Assembly: GCA_026119935.1 (NCBI GenBank)
Contig: JALRMH010000001.1
Span: 992,001-1,056,000, forward strand
Source: Endothia cerciana
Lineage: Eukaryota; Ascomycota; Sordariomycetes; Diaporthales; Cryphonectriaceae
Direction of reading: 5' to 3'
Length of the DNA: 64,000 nucleotides
In this document: piece by piece, positions 42,881 to 52,468 of the stretch
How positions within the stretch are numbered: position 1 is the first letter of the stretch
Layout: the number at the start of each line of letters is the position of its first letter
Notes under the pieces: model-generated
The model's input: the letters and a program-made list of their open reading frames with translations, nothing else
Told to the model about the DNA's origin: nothing
The model's database searches: none
Made by a program: the position numbers and the translations under genes

Positions 42881-44335
42881 CTACTGCGATGCGCACTGGA
42901 CGCGCTCAGCGTGAGGATGGCCGTCCTCGTCGTCCTCGTCCATGGCGCCCTCGCCACCGAAGGCGCGAGTGCTAGCGTTGGTATCCGGGTCGTCAAGATC
43001 CACGGGCTCGGTCATAGCATCGGCAGGTGGTATGTTTTGGAGAGCAGGGGATGGCAGGATATTGCGCAGGGCGTCAAAGGCTGCTGGATCGGCGGTCCAG
43101 CCCTTCTCGGGAAATTTGACGGTGAACTGGATGTACAGATTGCCGAAGTCGTGGTGGCGGTACGACGGCATACCTTGACCGCGGACCATCTTGACAGCAC
43201 CTGCAAAAATCTGTTAGCACAATACCCAGGTGGGATGTTGAGAGCGTGCATTCCGACTCACCGGGTGCGATCGCCTCGCCGGGCAGAATGTCAATGCTCA
43301 ACCACCGGTCGTCCAGGTGCTCGACATAGATGGTACCTCCGGCAAGCGCTGTCACCAGCTCGATCTCGCAGTTGTAAAGCAGATCGTCGTCTTTCCGGGT
43401 GAATCGTGGGTGGGGCTTCTGCTCGATCTCGAAAACGACGTCGCCAGGCAGGATACCAGGGGCCTGGTCACCCTCGCCGCGGAACTCAACGCGGTTGCCG
43501 CTCTTGACACCCCTGTCGACGTTGACGTGCAGAACCTTTCTGTCCACGACCGTCTTCTTCCCGCTGCACTGCTTGCAGCGATCCTTGTCCTTGATGATCT
43601 CTCCCTCTCCGTTACAGTCGGGACAGGCCGTCTGGAAACGTTGGATCATAGGGCCCATCTGGCGCATCATTGTCTTCATGCCGTGGCCATCACAGCCGAC
43701 GCAGCGCTTGACGGCGCCCTCCTTGCCTCCGCGACCCTCGCACTTGGGGCAGATTATGGAGCGCTGGAGTGCCAACTTGGAGACCTTGCCGCGGTAGATG
43801 TCCTCAAGGGAGACCTTGTGGGTGTGGTGGATTGTGCGAGCCTTGGGTGGGCCGCCACGAGAGGGGCCGCCGCCGCCGAACATGCCTCCGAAGCCGCCCA
43901 GGCCGCCACCGCCGAAGAACTGAGCGAATAGGTCCTCGGCGGCCATGCCGCCGCCACCGGCGGCACCCTCTAGGCCAGCCTCGCCCAACTGATCATAGGC
44001 GCTTCGCTTCTGAGGGTCGGACAGGATTTCGTAGGCTTGGGAGATCTCCTTGAACTTGTGCTCGGCTTCCTCATTGCCAGGGTTCTTGTCTGCAGGATCG
44101 TCAGCTCAACGGTCGAGGTAGACCCGGTACATGGTGGTGCGCTGTAGCGGGCATACCGGGGTGGTACTTCAGCGCATTCTTCTTGTAGGCCTTCTTGAGA
44201 TCTGCTTCGCTGGCATTGGGTTGAACCTGAGCGACAAAGTCAGCACCTGTATCTCCGGATATTTTTTTTCACCGAGGTGTTCGTGTAAGGACCACATACG
44301 CCCAAGAGATCATAGAACTTTGTCTCCCGGACCAT
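42881..44335 (-). CDS. YDJ1: Type I DnaJ co-chaperone Ydj1/Mas5, with C-terminal CaaX box
   Basis: Four exons are inferred: 44300-44335, 44157-44226, 43262-44089 and 42881-43200, with introns of 73, 67 and 61 nt, giving 417 residues. The J-domain is assembled from three exons: MVRETKFYDLLG, then VQPNASEADLKKAYKKNALK YHP, with the HPD Asp codon split by intron 2, then KNPGNEEAEHKF. A Gly-rich linker follows, then four zinc motifs CPKCEGRG, CVGCDGHG, CPDCNGEG and CKQCSGKK, the substrate-binding domain and an acidic tail. The protein ends VQCASQ, so CASQ is a farnesylation CaaX motif identical to that of yeast Ydj1. It delivers clients to Hsp70 in the cytosol and at ER/mitochondrial membranes. 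Start and joins are strongly supported by the J-domain. Confidence 0.96.
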
Positions 44336-45759
44336 TTTGGCGGTTTGGGGCGGGCGGGGTCTGGGAGTTCTGGCAGTCAGGAATCACACAAGGCTCGTCC
44401 GGTCGGTGGATTGGTGTTAAGAGGCTCGGGGTGTTATGGCTAGAGGTGAGGTTAGCAGCAGGAACTGTTGGGTGGGTAGGACGGTCGCGCGAAAGGCGAC
44501 GTTTGACCCTGCTGTTGGGAATGCAAAGAGACCGAGGGGGGGCGGCGCTGGGGACTGACCAGAGAATCTAGGAACTGTAGGGAGGGCCCGGTGGGGTGGG
44601 GGGGGGGGAAAGCACTCTGCAAAGGCAGGCGGCGAAAGACGAGTGGGCACTGGGTTTCGAACAGGCGGGCGGGGAACAAGAGACCGGTGAGATGGCCGCG
44701 ATGAAGATGAGGGAAGGGAAAAGGTCGGGATTGTTGAGGTCACCAGAACAACAACAGATGCAGAAAAGGTTGTACTTGCGCCGATGGTGATGGCTTTCGA
44801 GGATGGACTTTTTAGTATAAGCAGGAAATGCAAGTAGTGGATGGGGGTCCAAGGGTGCTGAGGCAGAAGTCGGCGGCTTACAGTGTAAGAGGCTGAAGAG
44901 GATGGAATCGCGTAGAAGATGCTGGATCTGTTAGGAACAGTACATCTGCAGCCCTCCTGCAGCCTTCCCCACCACCAGAACTGGTCCTGTACAAGGCGCA
45001 ATCCGCAGTGAGTCAAGGATAACTGGCAAGTCGCTCCTAAACACAAGCAGGGGTGCCCCGCAGTGACGGACATGGATCGCACGCCTGGGCATCCATGGGC
45101 CTAACGATCTATACTAACTCTGTAACTCTGCATGTAATGTGCCTCGGGGCCAACTTGACAGTGCGGAATACATCCATATCCATATCAGCAGTAGGGGCCG
45201 TAGGGGTCCCCCCCCCTTGTGCGTGCTACTTTCCCATGAGCGGAACAACTACAAGCTGCGGGGGCCAGGGTGGGTTCCTTTGTCTCTTCCCAGGACCCCC
45301 GTCCCCTATTTTTTGACGGGGGGCTGGGGCGGTGTTGTGCTCTCCAGGCTCCCAGGGCCGGGGCTGGTAAAGGCATTGAACCACATCGCATCCCATCAGC
45401 ACCTCGTCTCACAGAACACATCTCACTGGAGACTACCCTGCAAAAGACACTGCATCCAGCACGGGACATATACAAGGAGGTGATGCATCCCCATGGCTCA
45501 AGGGTCGGAGTGGCCCAAATACATGGACTGCAACTCCTGAGCTGTTCGGAGGCATGCAGTTTTGATTGTCATTGATCGTGTTTTCTTTCTTGGGCATATT
45601 CTCATTATTCACGACGGCAGCCACCGAGTTGCATTGCATCACACTTGTTTATCACGCGGATTCTCATTTGACATAGCCCCAAGAGCCAGCCTAGCACCCG
45701 ATGAGAAGGACGGAGCTTCAACGGTCCCCTGTCTCTCTCCATGGCTCCAAAAAAGGAAC
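44336..45759. other. Upstream region of YDJ1 and 3' flank of the amine oxidase gene
   Basis: 1.4 kb with no gene supported. The minus strand is CT-rich from about 44400 to 44950, fitting the YDJ1 promoter/leader. There are G-runs near 44599-44608 and C-runs near 45208-45217. Confidence 0.45.
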
Positions 45760-47445
45760 TTAAAGCTCATTCAGGACAGTGTCCGCCTCTCTCCATCCAC
45801 TCAACAGTGCGCCGTGCACCGTAGCAAAGTGATTGCGGCTTGTGTGCTCTCCCGCGAACCTCAACACACCTCCCTCGTTGTTGACGACCGGCCGTTGGAA
45901 CTCTTCGCGATGCCCTGTCTCGGACAGGCCGGTGACCATGTGGCTGTAGCTACCCCTCGAGAACTCGTCCGTGGCCCATCTACTAACGTGGATAGCATCA
46001 GGCCTCGGTGGCTCCCTGCCCAGCCAGCTCGTCATTGCGCGATGTACTATCCCGCCTGCTTGCTCATCCGACATGGCCTCGACTTGGAGAGCATTTGCGC
46101 AAGACACAAACGCCGACAGTATGGGAAAGCCGGTCAGATTGTGCAGATTTATAAGCGATATGACACGGAGGCCAGGAGTCGTTGTGCCGTCTTCGTGGAT
46201 CTCGATACCGGGGAGCTCGGTGGTGAAGCCCATCATAGTGTCCGGTGATAGCTTGTCCTCGGTGTCCTCCGCGCCTTCTTCACTGCCAGAGGACGTTGGC
46301 TGTCGGACGAGGCCCTTCTGGAATATCGAGGTGTAGGGCTCTTCAGTCCACCACGGGGTCCGATACACAAGCATGATCTTATCCAGCGTGCCGAACCCGA
46401 GGCTGTTGATTGCTGCTTGTTTGCCTGAGGGGAGTGGCGGTATGAACAGCCGTTGCGGCGCTGTGCCCGAGGCAAGTGCTTGGGCGTGATACCGTAGCAC
46501 ACCCAGAGGCAAGGTGCAGACGACCTGCCTTGCGGTGTATGCGCCGTGACTCGTCTCAACTCTGATAGGACTCTTACTCCAGTCGACATGTTTGACCTTG
46601 ACACCCAATTGTATCAAGCCGGCCTGCGTCAAATCCTTGGCCACCTCGTCAATCACGGCGGCGTAGCCATCCTGCAAGAATACTTGGTCGCCGTCAAAGT
46701 CGTCTATGCCAAATTCAAGCAGGCTCATGCCTCGTTGGTCAGTGGGATCCTCTGCTGACTGCGCAGCCAGCGGGGCAGCTTCCATGCTCTCGACGAACTG
46801 CGGCATGGCGCTGATCGACCGGTGGTATTCCGCTGGGGCTGCTTGATAGGCCTCGCGGAGTTCCTCTGTCTCCGTGATGGCTTGGAGCATCGCCGTGTCC
46901 TTTGCCCTTCCCGGATCATCCGCGGCTGCCTCGTGCAGTGACCCGATCATCGACCACACCGAGCCCATTAACCTCTCTGCCACGTCCTTGGGGATAACCC
47001 TGTCACCCTTACCTCCCTTGTGGTACGGAGGGTGCTGAGGCGATATGCGCGACTGGACCTTGATCCAGGGTTGCTTGTCGAGGGAGTGCTCGTTCGATGG
47101 TGCCTCAACATCGTCTTGCGCTTCATCCTCAGGTGCTTTGAAGATCACAGATCCAGAAAGTTGTCTATACTTCTTGTGAGGCAGCACCCCGATCAGCGGA
47201 TTCGGCCTCTCCTTCGTGCCAACGCCATGGATCCAGTTCGCCCCCGTGTCCAAGCGGCAGCCGTTCACATGAACAGCCTCTATGCGGCCGCCGATCCTAC
47301 CTCTCCCTTCCAAGACTAGAAGACGATTCCCCTCTCTGAAGTGTTGATGCTGGTAGAGTCTCGAGGCGCAGGCCAGTCCGGACATCCCGGCGCCGAGGAC
47401 GAGCGTGTCATAGTGTCGGGATGGGTTTGCTGCTGCTGCCGCCAT
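45760..47445 (-). CDS. FAD-dependent amine oxidase (polyamine oxidase-like)
   Basis: A single-exon frame of 561 codons. The N-terminus has the dinucleotide fold VLGAGMSGLACASRL followed by VLEGRGRIGGRIE, and then RLDTGANWIHGVG, all typical of the MAO/PAO/LSD1 superfamily. The C-terminal FAD motif is RFAGEHTSRNHFATVHGALL, with SGWREAD. There is no SWIRM domain and no obvious signal peptide. A short peroxisomal-type tail is absent (it ends TVLNEL). The reaction is expected to be oxidative deamination of a polyamine or related secondary amine, giving an aldehyde and H2O2. Polyamine oxidase is the best guess; other amine substrates cannot be excluded. It is head to head with a bZIP gene (482 bp), which might regulate it. 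Confidence 0.9.
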   Translation of the reverse strand: MAAAAANPSRHYDTLVLGAGMSGLACASRLYQHQHFREGNRLLVLEGRGRIGGRIEAVHVNGCRLDTGANWIHGVGTKERPNPLIGVLPHKKYRQLSGSVIFKAPEDEAQDDVEAPSNEHSLDKQPWIKVQSRISPQHPPYHKGGKGDRVIPKDVAERLMGSVWSMIGSLHEAAADDPGRAKDTAMLQAITETEELREAYQAAPAEYHRSISAMPQFVESMEAAPLAAQSAEDPTDQRGMSLLEFGIDDFDGDQVFLQDGYAAVIDEVAKDLTQAGLIQLGVKVKHVDWSKSPIRVETSHGAYTARQVVCTLPLGVLRYHAQALASGTAPQRLFIPPLPSGKQAAINSLGFGTLDKIMLVYRTPWWTEEPYTSIFQKGLVRQPTSSGSEEGAEDTEDKLSPDTMMGFTTELPGIEIHEDGTTTPGLRVISLINLHNLTGFPILSAFVSCANALQVEAMSDEQAGGIVHRAMTSWLGREPPRPDAIHVSRWATDEFSRGSYSHMVTGLSETGHREEFQRPVVNNEGGVLRFAGEHTSRNHFATVHGALLSGWREADTVLNEL

Positions 47446-47927
47446 TTTGACGATACTCTTTCTCGTCCCCTCCGATTCGAAGACCGCCTCGGTTCGACCA
47501 GAGGGTTTCAGACGAGAGAATGCTGTAAGATTGTGGTGAAAGAAAATCTCACTGTTATTGTCGTCGCTGATGTCAAGATTCCGGGTCTATCGGACTTAAC
47601 CTTGGGAGGTCACAGTATCTGAATCTCGGTCTCGACGTACACCGCTGCTCTTGATTCCCCGACTTGGACTGTTAGTCATATTCCCTTCGAGCCAGAATCT
47701 GGTCGAACGCACTTGGACATGCGAATCTGCAAAGGATAGCGAGTCTTAACCTACTTAAGGCCTTGTCGCTTCTTTCGGAATTAAGGCAAACCTAATTAGG
47801 GCAAGGGTCCTGCTGACCCCCAAACCAGACGGAGATCAGGGGGCGTCGGTCAGATAGCCTGGGGCTTTGCTTTCCATGGTGTTGTCAGGAGTCCTCAGCA
47901 CACCCTAACTACAGCCAAGAGCCCAGG
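47446..47927. promoter_or_regulatory. Divergent promoter amine oxidase/bZIP
   Basis: 482 bp between outward-facing starts. No named site is evident. The pairing of a metabolic gene with a transcription factor suggests, but does not show, local regulation. Confidence 0.45.
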
Positions 47928-49273
47928 ATGGTCACTACTCGGGGAACAGCGTCTGGCCAGCCTGTGAGGTCTCACGGCAAGGAGCCCGCCGCTTCCTCCA
48001 CACGGACTGCGAAGAGGGACAGCGCTGTTCGGAAAGAACAAAACAGGAACGCCTCTCGGCTATATCGTACGTGGCGTGACGCCCTCACCACTGTCGAGTT
48101 TCTTGCTGACCGTGCCATTCAGGGGAAAGGAGGAAGCAGAAACTTGCTCTCTTGGACCAATTGCTCGAGAAGGACAAGGGCCAGACAGCCGCTGGTGGTG
48201 ATTCCCGTGCTGATATTGCGACTGGCTCTGTGTCTTTGCGGCATGCAGGGCCACAAAAGGCCTCTGGCCCGGGGACCTCAACTGGCGCGTCGTCTCACAG
48301 CCAGACTGTCCCGCCGGAACTTCCCAGGCACGATGTCGCCGACGGATTTGCCCCGTCGATGTTCGAGGATCTGGCGGCCGATAGCCCCTGGCCGATATCG
48401 AACAACGAGCCCGTTTCTAACCTCGCACCTGCGCAGCCGGGCGCCATCTCGGGCGCACTGTCGGCTCTTGACCCTTCCCTGCTGGGTCCGAGCAGTACCA
48501 CTACACAATCGACCAGTGCGGCCAGCAACGAGCCAAGCCCAGAACTTCAACTAGTCTCTGCCCTGGTTCGGTCTGGGTACCACCGCCACTGGGACCCTCG
48601 TGAGGTCCCCCGGTCGTCGCGGCAGGAAGAAGAGAAGCGGGACGAGAGTCTCTTGGCCCTTTTCAGCCACCTTATGGCCCTCTCGAAACCAGCCATAAAC
48701 CAGGTGATCTACGTCCAGCAGAACGGCCTCTTTGGCGCCGTGGTCGAGAACACACTCGCCCTCGGGGTCATGAAAGGGGCGCAGCTGCTGTTCGACGCGG
48801 AGGGGACCAGTCCCTTCAACAAGGACTGGCTCGAGAGCAAGGGCTCGATGCAGCTCTCGGACATCAGGTCGAAGTTCATGGGCACGCCTAAAGACCTCCG
48901 GCCGGTAGACATCCAGATCACGTTCGACCACCACGTCTATCTCGACGTCATACCTTTCCCCTCGTTCCGCGATGCAGCGCTCAAGGCGCTGACCTGCGAT
49001 CCGCCGCTGTTTGATGAGGATCAGATGTGTGCGGACATGACAACCAATGGCGGCCTGGTCGTCTGGGGCTCGCAGAATAATGACCAGGGAATGGAGGCGT
49101 GCCGGCCGTGGGATATGCGGAGCTGGGAGCCAAAGCCGTGGTTCCTTAGGAAATACTGGTACCTTGTCGGTGGCTGGGACGACGAGATGTGGAGGGCCGC
49201 GAGGTGGTGGCATGCTCTGAGGAACGAGAGGATTGGGACCAGGCCGCCGAGCTCTTCGGAGCTAATCCGATGA
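47928..49273 (+). CDS. bZIP transcription factor with DUF3425 domain
   Basis: Two exons, 47928-48066 and 48123-49273 (56-nt intron, GTACGT..TTCAG), give 429 residues. The basic region is NRNASRLYRERRKQK, which fits the bZIP NxxAAxxxR signature with a Ser substitution and is created across the intron (the Arg after LY is split). It is followed by a short leucine-type heptad LALLDQLLEKD. The C-terminal half is DUF3425: LFSHLMALSKPAINQVIYVQ, then a WL..KGSMQLSDIRSKFMGT segment and the end PWDMRSWEPKPWFLRKYWYL. Such AP-1-like factors are found only in filamentous ascomycetes and usually act as regulators of stress or metabolism. Its target is unknown; the divergent amine oxidase is a candidate. 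Confidence 0.92.
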
Positions 49274-51010
49274 GAGTAGCCCACACAACGACGAAGCCAT
49301 AAGGTTGACTATACTGAGATACTCGGCACTGCGATTCACGTGAGGAAAGGGGGAGGGGCGGGCCACCCCATCACCACCCAGGCCGTACATACGACTCACA
49401 TCAATCCCGGGGGCTTTCAGAGGTGTGTCGTCAAGCCATGACGATGCGTGCCGTTATGCATGCAAATATCAACAAACTCCTCTCATCGCTGTCTTACAGG
49501 AGTGCATCAGTCATCCCCAAACGAGTTCCCTGCGCCACCCATTCCACTCCCGTCGTCCATGCCGACCCTGCGTTGAAGTTCTCGCGGCCCCAAAACCATG
49601 GCTCCTACATGTCCCTTGCCGATGGCGCTGTACTAGAAGAAGCACTGCGAGACCGTTGCCACAGGTACAGATCGCCAGTCTATTAAATGATAGGAATTTG
49701 CTGATGAATGAGGCTCGCTACTCCCCGGTCAGTGTACTGGTATTGCCTCATCCGCAAGACTTAGAGCCCATGCCAGTAGCCATCCTGCTCCAGAGCGCAG
49801 ATGGAGTGCCACACGAGGCACTCGGCCTCGGTCTCGTAGGTATCGGCGGGAAGCCGCGGGGACGTGGGCTGCGGCGACGCCCAGAGGGGAGATGGCGGCC
49901 GTTGCGGCGAAGAGGATAAGCAGCAGCAGCATGATCGTGAAGATACAACAAGACTGCTATCTCGAAAAGAATGAAGTTGTGTTGGTTGATCTGGTGAGGC
50001 AATGCCAGTGTCGGCAACCTGAGGGCAGACTTAAACCCCATTCCATCCGACCCGGGGAAACCAAAGGCTATATAACACACTCTGAACAGTATTTACAGAG
50101 TATGCCACATGTGATTATATTTCTCGTGGTATTGTCCCCCCCCCCCCCCGCCCCCTCGCTCATTGTATAAGGGTACTTTCAGTGGGCTACAAAGAGAGCT
50201 CGACGGCAGCCTTCAGCATGCGAGCATCCCCATGTCCTTGAGACTAAGAATACTTAGAGCCCTATCCAACCACCAAAAGAGGCCCAACCCCCTCCGCAAC
50301 CCGTATTGCCGGCGCCGCCAACGTGCTTTTATGGCGTTGGCAACAGTGGCAACAAGACCATCATTCTCTCTCCCTGGCCCGAGGCTCATGGCTGCTCAGC
50401 CCGACAACCCCAGCGCAGAGCCCCTCTGGCGCTGGCAGACAAATCGGCTTTCTGGCGATCAGCGGCTAGCGACGAGGACTTCAGGTGGATCGTCAACCCG
50501 GATCTGCCGGCCCCTGACCAGCAACGGGTTCTGAAGGAGGCCGAGCCCAGACGCGACGTCGACAAGTAGGTAGGTCGCGGTGTGAGGGTGGCCTCTCGCG
50601 AGCCCCGGATTTGCAGCAACGCCATCGCCCATGAATCCTCAGCGGCTCATCGCCTGCAACACCTTTCTTTCTTCAGACCCATCGGCGAGGCATAGGAAAA
50701 AGAAAGAAAAAAAAATATATATATATATTAAAAAAAAAAATTTAAAGAATTGTTTAATTCCAAAAGTATGACATCTAAATTTCTTATTAATTTTTTTTGG
50801 GTTTTTTCTTCTTTGCCGGCGTGCCGCCTTATCAGCGCCTTTGGCGACAATCTGGGCCGGTGGGGTTCGAGGGGCAGGCATACAGTAACTTCATCAAGCG
50901 CTGCTCTCCCGCGCACGATCACAACCCTCCTCGTGCGTGGCTCCAGCCGGCAGTCAGTGAACCCCGTCTCATCCCACAACAAAAAGGAAAACACACCGCC
51001 CAGCAGCAAG
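49274..51010. other. 1.7-kb gene-poor region with a small possible secreted ORF
   Basis: A minus-strand ATG at 49932 opens a 67-codon frame with a hydrophobic N-terminus (see separate entry). Elsewhere there are a C-run at about 50137-50149 and an A/T-rich block at 50697-50760. A plus-strand frame around 50306-50569 ends DLPAPDQQRVLKEAEPRRDV but lacks an ATG and any known domain. The promoter of FCY1 must lie at the right end. Confidence 0.4.
49729..49932 (-). CDS. Possible small secreted protein (67 residues), uncertain
   Basis: The frame begins MLLLLILFAATAAISPLGVA, a good signal peptide, and continues AHVPAASRRYLRDRG to a stop at 49729. A TATATAA-like motif lies upstream on the same strand (near 50069). 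In the +2 frame of the same strand the region encodes ETEAECLVWHSICALEQDGY ending at a stop, which looks more like a conserved Cys-containing mature peptide. A frameshift or a missed exon is therefore possible. No homologue is recognised. Confidence 0.25.
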   Translation of the reverse strand: MLLLLILFAATAAISPLGVAAAHVPAASRRYLRDRGRVPRVALHLRSGAGWLLAWALSLADEAIPVH

Positions 51011-51118
51011 ATGGACGACTCCAAGGGCATAGCGATAGCCTTCGAGGAGGCCAAGCTCTCCTACGCGGAGGGTGGCATCCCGGCAAGTTCACCCCCCTCT
51101 GATATCTCGCCCGCGAAC

Positions 51119-51154
<36 letters not shown>

Positions 51155-51765
51155 ATGCAAGGTCCCGCTGACAACCCGTCCCAGATCGGTGCCGCCCTCA
51201 TCTCCCCGGACGGCACCGTCATCGGCCGCGGCCACAACCAGCGCGTCCAGCTCGGCAGCGCCATCCACCACGGCGAGACGTCGGCGCTGTACAACTCGGG
51301 CCGGCTGCCGGCGCGGGCGTACCGCGGGGCGACCATGTACACGACCCTCTCGCCATGCGACATGTGTGAGTACTTCCCCCGGCCTTCCTCGTGTTTTCTC
51401 TTTCCCCTGCGGCTCAGGTCGTTTTACATACTGACAGGGGGGCGCGGGCGTCCAAAAGGCACGGGCGCCTGCCTCCTCTACGGCATCAGCCGGGTCGTCA
51501 TAGGCGAGAACAAGAACTTCCTAGGTGGGGAGTCGTACCTGCGGTCGCGGGGGGTCGAGGTCGTCGTTGTGGATGATCCCGAGTGCAAGGGGCTGATGGA
51601 CAAGTTCGTTGCCGAGAAGCCTGAGCTGTGGTATGTTTGCACGGCCCGTTGCGATCGTGACGCTTACTTCCTCACCTGACACCCAGTCACTGACCTGAGC
51701 ACAGGAACGAGGACATCGGCGTTGAGGAGAGAGTTTACTCCAAAGAGGGCAAGACGGCACCTTGA
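51011..51765 (+). CDS. FCY1: Cytosine deaminase (Fcy1 type)
   Basis: Four exons, 51011-51082, 51185-51365, 51459-51630 and 51705-51765, give 161 residues (yeast Fcy1 has 158). Cytosine is deaminated to uracil in pyrimidine salvage. Zinc ligands and the catalytic Glu are present: HHGETS and SPCDMC. Flanking motifs GRGHN, LYGISRVVIGENKNF, SRGVEVVVVDDPECKGLMDK and ELWNEDIGVEE follow the yeast protein closely. Intron 1 (51083-51184, 102 nt) has a GC donor (GCAAGT) and a normal CTGAC branch/CAG acceptor. Only this donor joins EGGIP to IGAALIS in frame. The intron also holds a (GT)16 repeat. Intron 2 splits the second Cys codon of the PCxxC motif. The tail after DIGVEE is slightly longer than in yeast. 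Confidence 0.96.
51121..51153 (+). repeat. (GT)n microsatellite in FCY1 intron 1
   Basis: About 16 uninterrupted GT units within the GC-AG intron, between the donor and the branch site. Confidence 0.95.
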
Positions 51766-52468
51766 GGCGATTTGCAGATCACAGGCGAACACATGCATGA
51801 TTGGACCCAGATGGTGTATCTCATAGAACCTTCGAATATACCACTATCTGCTCCCACACACGCGCCGAACAGTATGCCATCTGCCTTTTTTATGTCTATG
51901 TAACACAGTACCAGACGCCCGTTTTGGTTTGAACCTCCCTCCTGCGAATGGCGGTATACGCGCAATTTCTGCCGCCTTCTCCTGGCTGCCCTTATGATAA
52001 ACCCCTCTCGAAGATGCACAGCCCGCGGGCAGGCTCTAGTACTAACCCAGAAAAAAAAAAAAAAAAATCAGGATACATGGCTGTACAGGTGACTTTCGAA
52101 GCCGTCTCGAACACAAAAAAACCCATGGAGCCACTCGCAATAAACACCCGAGACTCCCATCGAACCAGACAAGAAAAAGGGGAAGAAGAAGAAAAAAAAC
52201 TTTAAAAAAAAAATTACATCAGCGTCACGGCCGCTCGCTTTGTGAGACATCCTGAGAAAGTGTGCTTGGTTCAGGACCGGGGATATATTGGCGAAGCGGG
52301 TTCTGAGGTGATCGCACGGGCGAGTATCCATGTACTGGCGTGTGAGTCTGAGTGAGCCTCTCGCACATGGATCCAAGGAGTCATCACCGCCATGCTCGAG
52401 TGGCTGGCTTCCGAGCGGGAGCCGTTCCCGGGGCTTGGGCCGGGCTCGACAGAGCGCATAGGTGACTT
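51766..52468. other. Convergent intergenic region FCY1/SNT2
   Basis: About 700 bp containing the 3' ends of the two convergent genes. It holds an A-run at about 52052-52067 and A-rich runs near 52160-52215. No gene was seen. Confidence 0.45.
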
